Below, one piece after another: positions 24,017 to 32,206 of a stretch of 64,000 bases of DNA. How positions within the stretch are numbered: position 1 is the stretch's first letter; every line of letters begins with the position of its first letter. A program made the translations under genes and the position numbers. The DNA is taken from contig CACXPG010000012.1 in assembly GCA_902769525.1 (NCBI GenBank), positions 1 to 64,000 of the forward strand, given 5' to 3'. The DNA is from an uncultured Bacteroidia bacterium (GTDB taxonomy: Bacteria; Bacteroidota; Bacteroidia; Bacteroidales; UBA932). The notes under the pieces were generated by a model that saw only the letters and a list, made by a program, of their open reading frames with translations, had not been told where the DNA came from and did not search any database.

Positions 24017-25036
24017 TTAAAGGAAATAGAACAATCGAACCGAAGGGTTAAGATTGAAAGACTTTAATACTTCTTGATAGGTAAAACATTGTTCCACAAC
24101 TTTAAGTTTAGAATCTGATATTTCATTTAGACCCTCAGCCAAGATTTCATACAAATAGCGGTAGTCTTGGAATTTTAGATTTCTTTTATCTATCGCACCA
24201 GGAAACTTGTAGAGTATTTCACCGAGATAAATGTCCACTCCTTTATATTGTTCTCCCTCAGCGATATTCTTCACTCCTAGAAAATGTGACACCATCTGCT
24301 TGATTCCACTGGCATAATGAAGAGTACGTCCATTAGTGGAAGACAAGACGGAATAACTAGGATTCTCGGGATTCTCCTCAAACTTAAGCCCCATCCTATC
24401 AAGATATCCTCCTTTACATAACTGAGAATAAGTCTTTTCATACACGCGGTTAGAAATCCCTTCATATTTTCCCAAACTCAGATACTCTGAGAACTTTGAC
24501 TCAAGAAACAACATTACAGGTTTTCCCCTCTTTTCATCTTTTCCGGCAAGCACTATATCAATGTTGGCCGGACGACTCTCTCCGTTTTCTTCTTTCTCTA
24601 CAGGAAGCTTTACCTCAAATGACGATGATGTGAATTTGACTACTCTTCCATCAATTTTAATAACAAGAGGCCTATCTTCAGATACTCCGTAAAAACACAG
24701 CAAACACAACAATGAGGATGAGTGAAGAGTGCGTATTCTTCTGGCTTCCTGTCCGTCACCCGAAATAGCCTCAAGATATTTCTTTCCAAATACTTCAGCG
24801 TCCAATCCAAAAATGCCTGCTAAATCTTCTCCCCTATCCTCAGCTTTAGGCTTAATCCTAATCCTGAGAGATCTCTTTGATACTCCTCCTCTATAAGGAG
24901 TATTCTCAAGAACAGCACTTGAAAGAATCTCACCCACAGCTTCTCTGTTAAACAGCCCATACAATGGCTGACAACCTTCTCTAATGACCTCCTGAATCTT
25001 ATTCAGGTTTGCTGTCTTGCTAAAATGTAAACTCAT
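24017..25036 (-). CDS. Putative PD-(D/E)XK nuclease-like protein
   Basis: 339 residues, not exported. The central part has a nuclease-like signature: IDIVLAGKD, a short spacer, then MLFLESKFSEY, matching the D...(D/E)xK layout of restriction-type nucleases. It may belong with the PGN_0703-type putative endonucleases of Bacteroidota; this is from memory and unverified. No methyltransferase gene is near, so a classical restriction system is not indicated. Base composition is more AT-rich than the core genes. It sits alone after the higBA promoter region and before a terminator. Confidence 0.55.
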   Translation of the reverse strand: MSLHFSKTANLNKIQEVIREGCQPLYGLFNREAVGEILSSAVLENTPYRGGVSKRSLRIRIKPKAEDRGEDLAGIFGLDAEVFGKKYLEAISGDGQEARRIRTLHSSSLLCLLCFYGVSEDRPLVIKIDGRVVKFTSSSFEVKLPVEKEENGESRPANIDIVLAGKDEKRGKPVMLFLESKFSEYLSLGKYEGISNRVYEKTYSQLCKGGYLDRMGLKFEENPENPSYSVLSSTNGRTLHYASGIKQMVSHFLGVKNIAEGEQYKGVDIYLGEILYKFPGAIDKRNLKFQDYRYLYEILAEGLNEISDSKLKVVEQCFTYQEVLKSFNLNPSVRLFYFL

Positions 25037-25106
25037 ATTATATCAATACGAATTAGCATTTTGAAAAAGAGGGAAAAAACAAACATAAACCCCTAAAAAA
25101 TGAAAA

Positions 25107-25137
25107 AAGCGCCATAGGAAACATTCCAATAGCGCTT
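25107..25137 (-). terminator. Intrinsic terminator
   Basis: AAGCGC (25107-25112) and GCGCTT (25132-25137) pair around an inner GGAA/TTCC stem, followed on the minus strand by TTTTTTCATTTTTT. It closes the two-gene unit ending at 25185. Confidence 0.65.
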
Positions 25138-25184
25138 ATAAAATCGCCCGTAAAAAAACAAAAACACTTCTAACTTACTAATGA

Positions 25185-25895
25185 TTATTCAGGCATTTGT
25201 TTGAGTTGTTCTTCGGAAATAGTGAAAATTGAAACTTTAAGCTTTTCAATAAGTTTGTGAAGTTGTGGGAATGAATTACTTTTATACTCATTATATGGCC
25301 TGCTTCCCTGAAATACAAGAATCGCTGGTAATAATTTACAATCAGATTTTAACTCAAAATCTCTCTTTAGCTTTTTAGCATCAACTATTTTGCTGTAAGT
25401 AAATATCTCCAACACACTTTTTAACAACCCATCATTTGTATTATCCTTTTTCTTTAATTCTAACAAATAAATCATATTTTCTTTTTGAGACAATAAATCT
25501 ATTTTGCCAGTTTTCTTATCGGTTTGCTTATTCTTTAACGGTATTTGATAATCAAGAATTTTGCCGAAATCAGGGGAGTTAAAATGACCTGTTTTCATGC
25601 GAATTGCGATTCTTTCTTCTATTCTATTTGAATCTTTCGATGGAAGTTTAGGTTCTTTGTGACTAGGTATTCTATACGATTTCTCTCTAGTTAATGATGG
25701 TATTTCTGAGAGGTGTTTTAAATTCTCTCTTTGCAATAGAACTTCAGAAATAACCTCTGAATAATAGCGACTTGTATCTTTTGTTTTCCCCTTATATCCT
25801 ATTAAATTCTTTTGATACAAAATATTGGTATGATCCTTCAGGATATCCAAAATACTTTTTTCGATTTCTTTTTGAGTGTACGATCTTTTAGACAT
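25185..25895 (-). CDS. Putative PD-(D/E)XK nuclease-like protein, second type
   Basis: 236 residues, lysine-rich and markedly AT-rich. The N-terminal helical part (about 1-80) is followed by a nuclease-like core: KIDLLSQ then IYLLELKKKD, the D...ExK motif, with a following helix (DGLLKSVLEIFTYSKI) and strand (LPAILVF). It is unrelated in sequence to the protein at 24017. It follows the arm-domain gene by 18 bases and probably shares its promoter. The target is unknown. Confidence 0.55.
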   Translation of the reverse strand: MSKRSYTQKEIEKSILDILKDHTNILYQKNLIGYKGKTKDTSRYYSEVISEVLLQRENLKHLSEIPSLTREKSYRIPSHKEPKLPSKDSNRIEERIAIRMKTGHFNSPDFGKILDYQIPLKNKQTDKKTGKIDLLSQKENMIYLLELKKKDNTNDGLLKSVLEIFTYSKIVDAKKLKRDFELKSDCKLLPAILVFQGSRPYNEYKSNSFPQLHKLIEKLKVSIFTISEEQLKQMPE

Positions 25896-25913
25896 AAAAC
25901 CCTTTTTTTAATA

Positions 25914-26501
25914 TTAAAGACTAATTTCTATAAACTTTTCCACTAGTAGTCCATCTTTATCTATATAACTGCTAAAGAAGATTTTATATGGGCATACCCA
26001 AATTTGGCGAGATCCATGAAGGGCTTGATAAACAACAACATCTTCTTTGGTTTCAGAGTTTTTGCCAAAACCTATTAGCTTGTACTGGTGGGCTTCTTGG
26101 TCTTCAAAATAGCGGTCCTCATTGAGGCAAATATCGCTGAGCATAGTGTGCCAAGCAGAAACCTTGTCTGATGGATATTTTCCACCGGCAGATAGAACAT
26201 CAGAGACAACTTTTTTGACAATTGGTTTGGTAAGAGTCGCATTTTGGCTTCTAGCGTAGTTCTCAACATAGTTTACAGCCTTCCTCATTTGCTTGATTAT
26301 ATCATTAATCAAATAAGTAGGAGTTTTCTTGTGATTGTATGCGGCAGGAGTTACAATGCATTCTTCTTCATTCCAAGACTCAGGAGGAATGCTGAAACCC
26401 ATTGTGGTCTGGTAACGATCGCCATTAAAAGACCAAACAACACGGATTGGAGACTCTCCGTGTTTGTTTTTGCGCTTGTCCAGATAAAACTTTAAGGGCA
26501 T
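25914..26501 (-). CDS. Recombinase arm-type domain fused to DUF1653-like domain
   Basis: 195 residues from the ATG at 26501; the -7 element just upstream excludes the longer frame. The first 85 residues match the N-terminal arm DNA-binding domain of Bacteroidota tyrosine recombinases (LDKRKNKHGESPIRVVWSFN, GFSIPPESWNEEE). No core-binding or catalytic domain follows. Instead the last about 60 residues read like DUF1653: HQYKLIGFGKNSETKEDVVV, then YQAL and IWVCPYKIFF. This looks like an arm domain re-used as a stand-alone DNA binder or a rearranged integrase remnant. It leads a two-gene unit with the nuclease-like gene. Confidence 0.6.
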   Translation of the reverse strand: MPLKFYLDKRKNKHGESPIRVVWSFNGDRYQTTMGFSIPPESWNEEECIVTPAAYNHKKTPTYLINDIIKQMRKAVNYVENYARSQNATLTKPIVKKVVSDVLSAGGKYPSDKVSAWHTMLSDICLNEDRYFEDQEAHQYKLIGFGKNSETKEDVVVYQALHGSRQIWVCPYKIFFSSYIDKDGLLVEKFIEISL

Positions 26502-26515
26502 AAAAATGGTTTTTA

Positions 26516-26546
26516 CAAAGATAATAATCGTTGGCGTTTTTACAAG
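26516..26546 (-). promoter_or_regulatory. Promoter of the arm/DUF1653 gene
   Basis: On the minus strand TATCTTTG (26516-26523) is a perfect -7 element and CTTG (26543-26546) lies 19 bases upstream of it, close to the TTTG box. It sets the start at 26501. Confidence 0.6.
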
Positions 26547-26672
26547 CGCTATAAAGGTCTTTCTGATGGGGATTTTGAAAGATTTTTGCTCAAAATCTGC
26601 CCAAAATGCCAGTTCATTAAAATTCTCATTCGAATTGTATATATACCGCTGGTTGAAAAAAAGAGAATAACA

Positions 26673-26993
26673 ATGAATACAAATATGGATACAATCAAGA
26701 TCAACGAAAGAATTAAAAAGCTTGAACAGAAAAAGTTTGTCTATGATGGCAGGGTGGTTGATGAATATCAGCAATATGGCTCCTACCCTGACATGGACAA
26801 GATGGTGGATTCCCCTAAAGTTGAGGACAGGATCAGAATGGCCGAGTGGGGATACGGAATCGATAAACTGAAGGATGATTCAGACCCGAGAGTGAGGCTG
26901 GCGGTGGCAAAGGGAGATTATTATGTTCAACAATTTCTAAAAGACCCAGACCCTGAGGTACAAAAGGTAGCCTCACAAAAGGCAAGCCGATAA
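26673..26993 (+). CDS. Small HEAT-like repeat protein
   Basis: 106 residues, acidic and soluble. After a helical start (about 1-35) two related segments appear, KDDSDPRVRLAVAKG and KDPDPEVQKVASQK, each D-x-D-P-x-V-(R/Q)-x-x-V/A-A as in HEAT-type repeats. Such repeats usually bind proteins. It heads a plus-strand trio with a zinc-finger membrane protein 27 bases on and the DnaE-like gene. No clear promoter could be assigned in the divergent region. Confidence 0.6.
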   Translation: MNTNMDTIKINERIKKLEQKKFVYDGRVVDEYQQYGSYPDMDKMVDSPKVEDRIRMAEWGYGIDKLKDDSDPRVRLAVAKGDYYVQQFLKDPDPEVQKVASQKASR

Positions 26994-27020
26994 CCATTTT
27001 ATTATAAACTATTTAGATTT

Positions 27021-27257
27021 ATGAAGTGCAATTGGTGCGGACGTGAAATACACAACGGATTTGTTTCAGACAAATCTTTTGGAGGTGTGGCATTCGGAAG
27101 AATATTCTGCTCAGAAAAATGCAAGGCGCAGTATCTGGAAAGCAAGAGAACAAAAGAAGCAACAGAGGATTCAGGCGGATGCTTGGCTACAGTAATAAGG
27201 TGGATAATAATAATTTTCGTTGTTATTATTGCTATTGCTATAATGAAAAGCTTATAG
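27021..27257 (+). CDS. Small zinc-finger membrane protein
   Basis: 78 residues. The first 40 hold a C-x2-C (KCNWCGREI) and a C-x3-C (FCSEKCKAQY) pair, consistent with a zinc-binding treble-clef finger. The last 25 form one strongly hydrophobic helix (VIRWIIIIFVVIIAIAIM). It is likely a tail-anchored inner-membrane protein. Function unknown; it is between the HEAT-like and DnaE-like genes. Confidence 0.65.
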   Translation: MKCNWCGREIHNGFVSDKSFGGVAFGRIFCSEKCKAQYLESKRTKEATEDSGGCLATVIRWIIIIFVVIIAIAIMKSL

Positions 27258-27284
27258 TTGAATGATTGTTGATTGAGGCAAAAG

Positions 27285-28157
27285 ATGACTAGGAAACATA
27301 AACATATAATAGAACCGCGGATTTCATCTGAGCTGAACTGGATGGCAAGTCATATTGAGATGGTGGCTTGTGGGGTTATACTCTTAGATTTGAAAAAAGC
27401 TTTTAGGGAAAAGGGTATCGCGATGAGTCCTGGACATGGGCACCTGACAGATTCCCTGATGATGTTTGGCACTTCAATTACAGAGGTAAATCCCATTGAA
27501 TGGAATCTGCCTTTCAAGTGTTTTACAGACTATTATGAGACTGAGAATGATATAGTCTTGGAAACTGGTTCAGGAGGAATCGCTGAGGCAGAAAAAGTGC
27601 TGCTGTCTTTGAAGATTACAAACATCAAGATCGAAGAAATAGAGAAGGGATCTTTCAGGCTTGAGTTTCTTGGCGGCAACAGCAATATCAGTTCTATTAT
27701 TATTCACATTTTGGAGTACCCTGAACTTGACAGGTTTCAGAATACTATGCTGACTGGATGGAGAGAGCTTGATGAAGAGATTCTCAGAAAGTTCAAGAAA
27801 GGAGAAACGGAGAATACACTTTGGTTTGAAACCGATCTGATGCGGGAATGGCTGGTGGAATTTGCACCAGAGTCAATGTCTGATCTTGTGCTGCTTAGAG
27901 CGTTGTTTCATCCAGACGGGATGAAGCTTTTTCCATCAATTCTTCATCGGCGACAAAATCCAGACTGCTTTCCTTCGTCAAACAGGGTTGATGACATGAT
28001 TTTGAAAGAGTCATACGGCTTTCTTGTATATGAGGAGCAGGCAGTGCTTTTGAAGCAGACTGGTTTTTCTGTAGAGAGTCCATTAAAACGGCTTGCTCTC
28101 AAAGGCCAGAATATAGCACGGACAATGTTTGCAGTAGAAGCGGTGGCTATGAGATAA
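27285..28157 (+). CDS. DnaE (DNA polymerase III alpha)-like truncated protein, probably inactive
   Basis: About 290 residues from the ATG at 27285 (a TTG at 27273 is possible). The first third follows the palm region of DnaE in order: RISSELNWMASHIEM, MSPGHGHLTDSLMMF in place of GPGRGSAAGSLVAY, and SITEVNPIEWNLPFKCF in place of ITDLDPLEFDLLFERF. The last third follows a later DnaE segment: MSDLVLLRALFHPDGM for DL(V/I)AL.ALFRPGPM, then ESYGFLVYEEQAVLLKQTGF for TYGI.(V/L)YQEQVM. The catalytic PDxDxD aspartates are absent (ENDIVLET instead) and the PHP, fingers and clamp-binding parts are missing. The protein therefore looks like a shrunken polymerase re-used for another role. A terminator follows at once. 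Confidence 0.65.
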   Translation: MTRKHKHIIEPRISSELNWMASHIEMVACGVILLDLKKAFREKGIAMSPGHGHLTDSLMMFGTSITEVNPIEWNLPFKCFTDYYETENDIVLETGSGGIAEAEKVLLSLKITNIKIEEIEKGSFRLEFLGGNSNISSIIIHILEYPELDRFQNTMLTGWRELDEEILRKFKKGETENTLWFETDLMREWLVEFAPESMSDLVLLRALFHPDGMKLFPSILHRRQNPDCFPSSNRVDDMILKESYGFLVYEEQAVLLKQTGFSVESPLKRLALKGQNIARTMFAVEAVAMR

Positions 28158-28158
28158 T

Positions 28159-28200
28159 AAAACAGGAGCACTTTGATTGAAGCGCTCCAGTTTTGTTCTT
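28159..28200. terminator. Bidirectional intrinsic terminator
   Basis: AAAACAGGAGCACTT (28159-28173) and AAGCGCTCCAGTTTT (28180-28194) pair in 13 of 15 positions around a 6-base loop, with T-runs on either strand. It separates the DnaE-like gene from the convergent amidohydrolase gene and marks the right edge of the AT-rich island. Confidence 0.7.
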
Positions 28201-28228
28201 AGTGTTTCTTTAATGTGTTGCCTGGTTG

Positions 28229-29941
28229 TTAGATGATTACGCCGGCGAGTTTGCAGCCAGTGTATTCACCGTTCTTGAGGGTGTGGACACCGTTTACGAA
28301 AACGTGGTCGATACCTGTTGAGAACTGGTGAGGCTGACCGTAGGTTGCAACGTCTGCAATGGTATCGTAGTTGATAACCAGGACATCTGCGCAGTAGCCT
28401 TCCTTGAGAAGTCCCCTGTCCTTGAGCTTGAGCTGATGGGCAGGAACGCTGGTACACTTGGAGATGGCAGTCTGCAGGTCGCAGAACTTCTGGTCTCTTA
28501 CGTACTTGCCGATGTAGTTGGTGAAGGATCCGTATGAACGAGGATGCGGAGCTTCCTTTCCGAGCCTTCCCTTAGGAGAATAAACGCTGCCGTCTGTAAT
28601 TACCATAGCCAGTGGATCGTTCAGGAGAGTCCTCAGATTGTCTTCCTTCATGGCAAAACCGGCCATGTTCACGTCAAGCTTCTCGCTCTGGAGCAGGTAC
28701 TTGATGGTCTCCCACTCGTCCTTGCCGGAAATCTTGCAGCACTCGTTGAGGTACTTGCCGGTGTATTTCTCGTTGCCAGGAGCAAAGCAGGCTGCTATCA
28801 GGATGCACTCAGGACCGCCGAGCCTCTTGACTCTTCCAAGAGCATATTCGCGGATGATCTTTTCGGTGGTAGGATTCTCGAGTCTGGCAAGGATTTCCTT
28901 TGAAGAACCCTGTCTCTGAGCCAGAGGGATGAAGCAGTCCAGACCGGTTGAGAAAGCTGTGTAAGGGTAACGGTCAAAGTGGATGTCCATACCGCTCTTC
29001 TCGGCATCGTGGATGAGTTTGAGCATGCTCGGAACCTTGTGCCAGTTGTTCTGGTTCTGGGCCTTGAGGTGAGAGATCTCAAGTCTTGCCCCAGACCTTC
29101 TTGCAAGTTCAATTGCCTCAGCGATAGCCTCTTCCACCCTATCGTCCTCATTTCTCATGTGGATGGCGTAGAGGGCGTCGTGCTTGGCCACAACCTTCAG
29201 AAGGGCGATGAACTCCTCGGTCCTTCCGTATGAACCAGGCGTGTATTCCAGACCGAATGAAAGGCCGACAGCTCCCATCTCAAGCTGCTTGTCCAGAATC
29301 TTGCACATCATCTTGAGCTGCTCCGGAGTGGCTGCCACGTCGTTGTCTCCGACTACGATGTGGCGGATATCTCCGTGGCCAACGTAACTGCCGTAGTTGA
29401 TGCCGATTGTGTTCTTTCTGAGAGCATCGTAGAAACCGTCTATGTTCTGCCAGAAAGGATAGCCGAAGCGGAGGGTGTTCTTCCTTCTCTCATATTCCTC
29501 GTCAGAGAACGGGAACGGAGAGTAACCGCAGTTTCCTCCGATGTCGGTGGTGATTCCCTGATGGATCTTGCTGTCTCCCAGCGGAGCCTCGAGGAGGTTG
29601 GTGTCGGTGTGTCCGTGGATGTCTATGAAACCAGGGCAAACCACGCGGCCGGTAGCGTCAACCCAGTTGTCGCAGTTCTTGCCGAGCTTGGCGATAGCCG
29701 TGATCTTGCCGTTGCGGATACCGATGTCTGCTTTTACCGGAGCCTTGATCTCACCGGTATAAACCATACCGTTGGCGATGATGGTGTCAAACTTTTCCTT
29801 GGTGGTAAACCCCTGGGCAACTGCACTTTTTGCAAAGGCCTTTCCGCCTATTGCAGCAAGCGAAGCAGCTCCGCCCAGCACGATTGAAGCCTTGAGGAAG
29901 TTCCTTCTGGAAATACTTTTCTGGTTTTCCTTCTTTTCCAT
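28229..29941 (-). CDS. N-acyl-D-amino-acid deacylase-type amidohydrolase, Tat exported
   Basis: 570 residues. A Tat signal is clear (SRRNFLKASIVLGG), so the protein is folded before export. The amidohydrolase fold shows DIHGHTDTN (metal histidines), GNCGYSPFP (the metal-binding cysteine typical of D-aminoacylases), IHMRNEDDRVEEA and MVITDGSVYS (late aspartate). The expected reaction is hydrolysis of N-acyl-D-amino acids, possibly from peptidoglycan or dietary material. It is monocistronic, between a terminator and a -7 element. Confidence 0.85.
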   Translation of the reverse strand: MEKKENQKSISRRNFLKASIVLGGAASLAAIGGKAFAKSAVAQGFTTKEKFDTIIANGMVYTGEIKAPVKADIGIRNGKITAIAKLGKNCDNWVDATGRVVCPGFIDIHGHTDTNLLEAPLGDSKIHQGITTDIGGNCGYSPFPFSDEEYERRKNTLRFGYPFWQNIDGFYDALRKNTIGINYGSYVGHGDIRHIVVGDNDVAATPEQLKMMCKILDKQLEMGAVGLSFGLEYTPGSYGRTEEFIALLKVVAKHDALYAIHMRNEDDRVEEAIAEAIELARRSGARLEISHLKAQNQNNWHKVPSMLKLIHDAEKSGMDIHFDRYPYTAFSTGLDCFIPLAQRQGSSKEILARLENPTTEKIIREYALGRVKRLGGPECILIAACFAPGNEKYTGKYLNECCKISGKDEWETIKYLLQSEKLDVNMAGFAMKEDNLRTLLNDPLAMVITDGSVYSPKGRLGKEAPHPRSYGSFTNYIGKYVRDQKFCDLQTAISKCTSVPAHQLKLKDRGLLKEGYCADVLVINYDTIADVATYGQPHQFSTGIDHVFVNGVHTLKNGEYTGCKLAGVII

Positions 29942-29979
29942 ATCTCGATGTTTTTCTTGTTTTCTGTATGATTGACTTT

Positions 29980-29987
29980 CAAATTTA
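29980..29987 (-). promoter_or_regulatory. -7 element of the amidohydrolase gene
   Basis: The minus strand reads TAAATTTG, a perfect TAnnTTTG, 38 bases before the ATG at 29941. No good -33 box is seen. Confidence 0.45.
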
Positions 29988-30007
29988 GTAAAAATGACGG
30001 AAGATTG

Positions 30008-31060
30008 TCACTGCTTTTTGGCATCGGCATCAATGCCAGGGCTCATCCAGACTTTGAGGGACCCGTCCTCTTCATAGATCAGAAGGGCCTCTATCCCGTC
30101 TTTTTGCAAGACCACGTCCCTTGCCTTTTCAAACCCCAGCACCATCAGATAAGTGGCATAGCCGTCAGCACCCATTGCATCTGTTGCCACTACCGTGGCG
30201 CTCAGAAGATTATGTTCAACCGGATATCCGGTCTTGGGATTTATGGAATGAGAAATCTTCTTGCCGTCCTTGATGTAGAACTTGCGGTAGTCTCCACTGG
30301 TTACAAGGCCCTGGTTCTGGATGTGGACTACAGCCTGGATGTCTTTTCCAGGAGAATTGTTGCCGTCAACCGGGCGGTCTATTCCCACATTCCACATCTG
30401 GCCTTTGGGATTCACGCCCTTGGCATAAACCTCTCCTCCTATCTCAACCAGGAAGTTCTCAGAACCCATATCCTCAAGCTTGGATGCAAGGTAATCCGCA
30501 GTATAGCCCTGGGCTATAGCGTTGAAGTTAAGCCTGCACCTTGGATCATCCCTGAGAATGGCTGGCCTTATATCCGTTCCTTCCTTCTGTATTAAGCTGT
30601 CCGGCTTAAAATGCTCCATTCCCACAAACTGTAGTACGCTGTCTATCATCGCCTGGGTAACCTCGGTGCCCGTCCTGAAGCCGAAGCCCCACAGATCAAA
30701 CAGTGGAGCGGCGGAAGGATCAAACATTCCACCGCTTTCCTCGTATATCTTATAAGACCCGATGAAGTTGTCCATGAAGATTTCATCTACGGACATCTCG
30801 CCCTTTTCATTGAAAGCAGTCAGCACAGATTCCTTGTTGTATCCGCTCACGGAATTGTCGATTCTTTCAAGACACGCGTTTATACTGTCACGGGCTGCGG
30901 TGAAAGCAGAATCCGAGGCAACCTTCGGCTGGAACACAATGTGGAAGGTGGTTCCCTGAGCCGTTCCGTCTATGGTATAATACTTCGAGCTCCCTTTCTG
31001 AGAACAGGATAAAGCGAGGGTGGCAGCGGCTGCCGCAAAAAGTATGGTTTTGATTCTCAT
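30008..31060 (-). CDS. apbE: FAD:protein FMN transferase
   Basis: About 350 residues from the ATG at 31060. A lipobox (LALSCSQKG) places it on the periplasmic side of a membrane. ApbE features are present: AQGYTADYLASKL, LVEIGGEVYAKG, and ISHSINPKTGYPVEHN followed by ATDAMGADGYAT. It attaches FMN covalently to threonine in targets such as NqrB/NqrC or RnfG. No nqr or rnf genes are in this window. Start choice follows the signal sequence. Confidence 0.92.
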   Translation of the reverse strand: MRIKTILFAAAAATLALSCSQKGSSKYYTIDGTAQGTTFHIVFQPKVASDSAFTAARDSINACLERIDNSVSGYNKESVLTAFNEKGEMSVDEIFMDNFIGSYKIYEESGGMFDPSAAPLFDLWGFGFRTGTEVTQAMIDSVLQFVGMEHFKPDSLIQKEGTDIRPAILRDDPRCRLNFNAIAQGYTADYLASKLEDMGSENFLVEIGGEVYAKGVNPKGQMWNVGIDRPVDGNNSPGKDIQAVVHIQNQGLVTSGDYRKFYIKDGKKISHSINPKTGYPVEHNLLSATVVATDAMGADGYATYLMVLGFEKARDVVLQKDGIEALLIYEEDGSLKVWMSPGIDADAKKQ

Positions 31061-31109
31061 AATATCCATCGCGATTAACATGCCGATGGCACGTTTTTGG
31101 TTGATAGTT

Positions 31110-31117
31110 CAAATTTA
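31110..31117 (-). promoter_or_regulatory. -7 element of apbE
   Basis: The minus strand reads TAAATTTG, 49 bases before the ATG at 31060. It is divergent from a matching element for the next gene at 31141. Confidence 0.4.
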
Positions 31118-31140
31118 AGCAATACTTCCCACATTTTTAT

Positions 31141-31148
31141 TAAATTTG
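31141..31148 (+). promoter_or_regulatory. -7 element of the FISUMP lipoprotein gene
   Basis: TAAATTTG, a perfect TAnnTTTG, lies 22 bases before the ATG at 31171, back to back with the apbE element. Confidence 0.45.
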
Positions 31149-31170
31149 TGCGATTATCGATTATTGAAAA

Positions 31171-32181
31171 ATGAGAAGATTCTTAACATATTTGACCTTG
31201 GTGGCAGTTGCAGCGTCCGTAATGGTATCCTGCCACAAGAAAGAAAAAGAGAGACTGTACATGACCGGTAACCTGAATCCGGGAATTCCGGCATACAAGC
31301 TTGTCGGCACTGCCTGCATTTGCCGCACCGGTACCATTACAGAGCCTTCTTCAGGAGTAAAGTACTTCTGGACAAACAGCTACAACACCAAAGACACGGC
31401 CTGGGTCGTTGACGGGGGCGTGTACTATTTTATCGTTCCGGACTCTCTGGGAAAGTATGCAGTAACGGAAACTGCTATTGCTGACGGATATTACAGCGAT
31501 GTATCTGTAAACTATGTAACATCTATCAGGCCTTGGCTCGGCGGCTCCTTAGAAGGACTTCCGGAGCCTAAGGACTCCATTCAGGATGCAAGAGACAATC
31601 AGTTCTACCACATCGTTGAGGCAGGAAACCTGATCTGGTTCGCCGAGAACCTGAACTTCTACGGCAAAGGCACCGGATATGAGGCGGCAGACGATATCGG
31701 CTATGTTACCGGAAGACTCTACACCTGGAAGGAAGCCACAGGCGGAACTTCTGGAAGCGGACTGGGCGGTGGACCTCAAGGCATTTGCCCGGACGGATGG
31801 TCAGTTCCTACCAACGAAGACTGGGAAGACCTGGCCAAGGCACTCACCGGCAAAGACTATTCTTTCTTTGACAAGTGGTCTGAAGTCGGCAACTATGTGA
31901 TGAACACCGCTACCTTCAACGGCGACAGGTTCTGGCCTTACAGCATAAACACCGAACCTAAGAACGAGTTGGGATGGAACGCTCTTGCAGCAGGAATGAG
32001 CCAGCACCAGCACCACAGTTTCCAGGGCTTGCTCAGCTATGCGTACTTCTGGAGCTCAACTGCAAAAGACAGCCAGAACTCCTATTACAGATACCTCTAC
32101 TTCGACCTTCCTGACTTCCCGTTCAACTATGCAGAGAACAACGGGCCGGGATTCTCCGTCAGATGTGTCAAGAAAAAATAG
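31171..32181 (+). CDS. FISUMP-domain lipoprotein
   Basis: 336 residues. The lipobox is MVSCHKKEKE. A middle region precedes a FISUMP domain (about 145-336), with WFAENLNFYG, GRLYTWKEATGG, GICPDGWSVPTNEDWE, and the closing YAYFWSST .. FSVRCVKK. FISUMP proteins are secreted or surface lipoproteins common in Bacteroidota and Fibrobacteres; their role is not established. The gene stands alone, followed 25 bases later by lemA. Confidence 0.85.
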   Translation: MRRFLTYLTLVAVAASVMVSCHKKEKERLYMTGNLNPGIPAYKLVGTACICRTGTITEPSSGVKYFWTNSYNTKDTAWVVDGGVYYFIVPDSLGKYAVTETAIADGYYSDVSVNYVTSIRPWLGGSLEGLPEPKDSIQDARDNQFYHIVEAGNLIWFAENLNFYGKGTGYEAADDIGYVTGRLYTWKEATGGTSGSGLGGGPQGICPDGWSVPTNEDWEDLAKALTGKDYSFFDKWSEVGNYVMNTATFNGDRFWPYSINTEPKNELGWNALAAGMSQHQHHSFQGLLSYAYFWSSTAKDSQNSYYRYLYFDLPDFPFNYAENNGPGFSVRCVKKK

Positions 32182-32206
32182 AAAACAATTCTAAAAAACA
32201 TAAATC

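Noticed and set aside
26502-26774. A longer N-terminus for the arm-domain gene
   Set aside because: The extra residues are hydrophobic and random-looking, and a perfect -7 promoter element lies within them.
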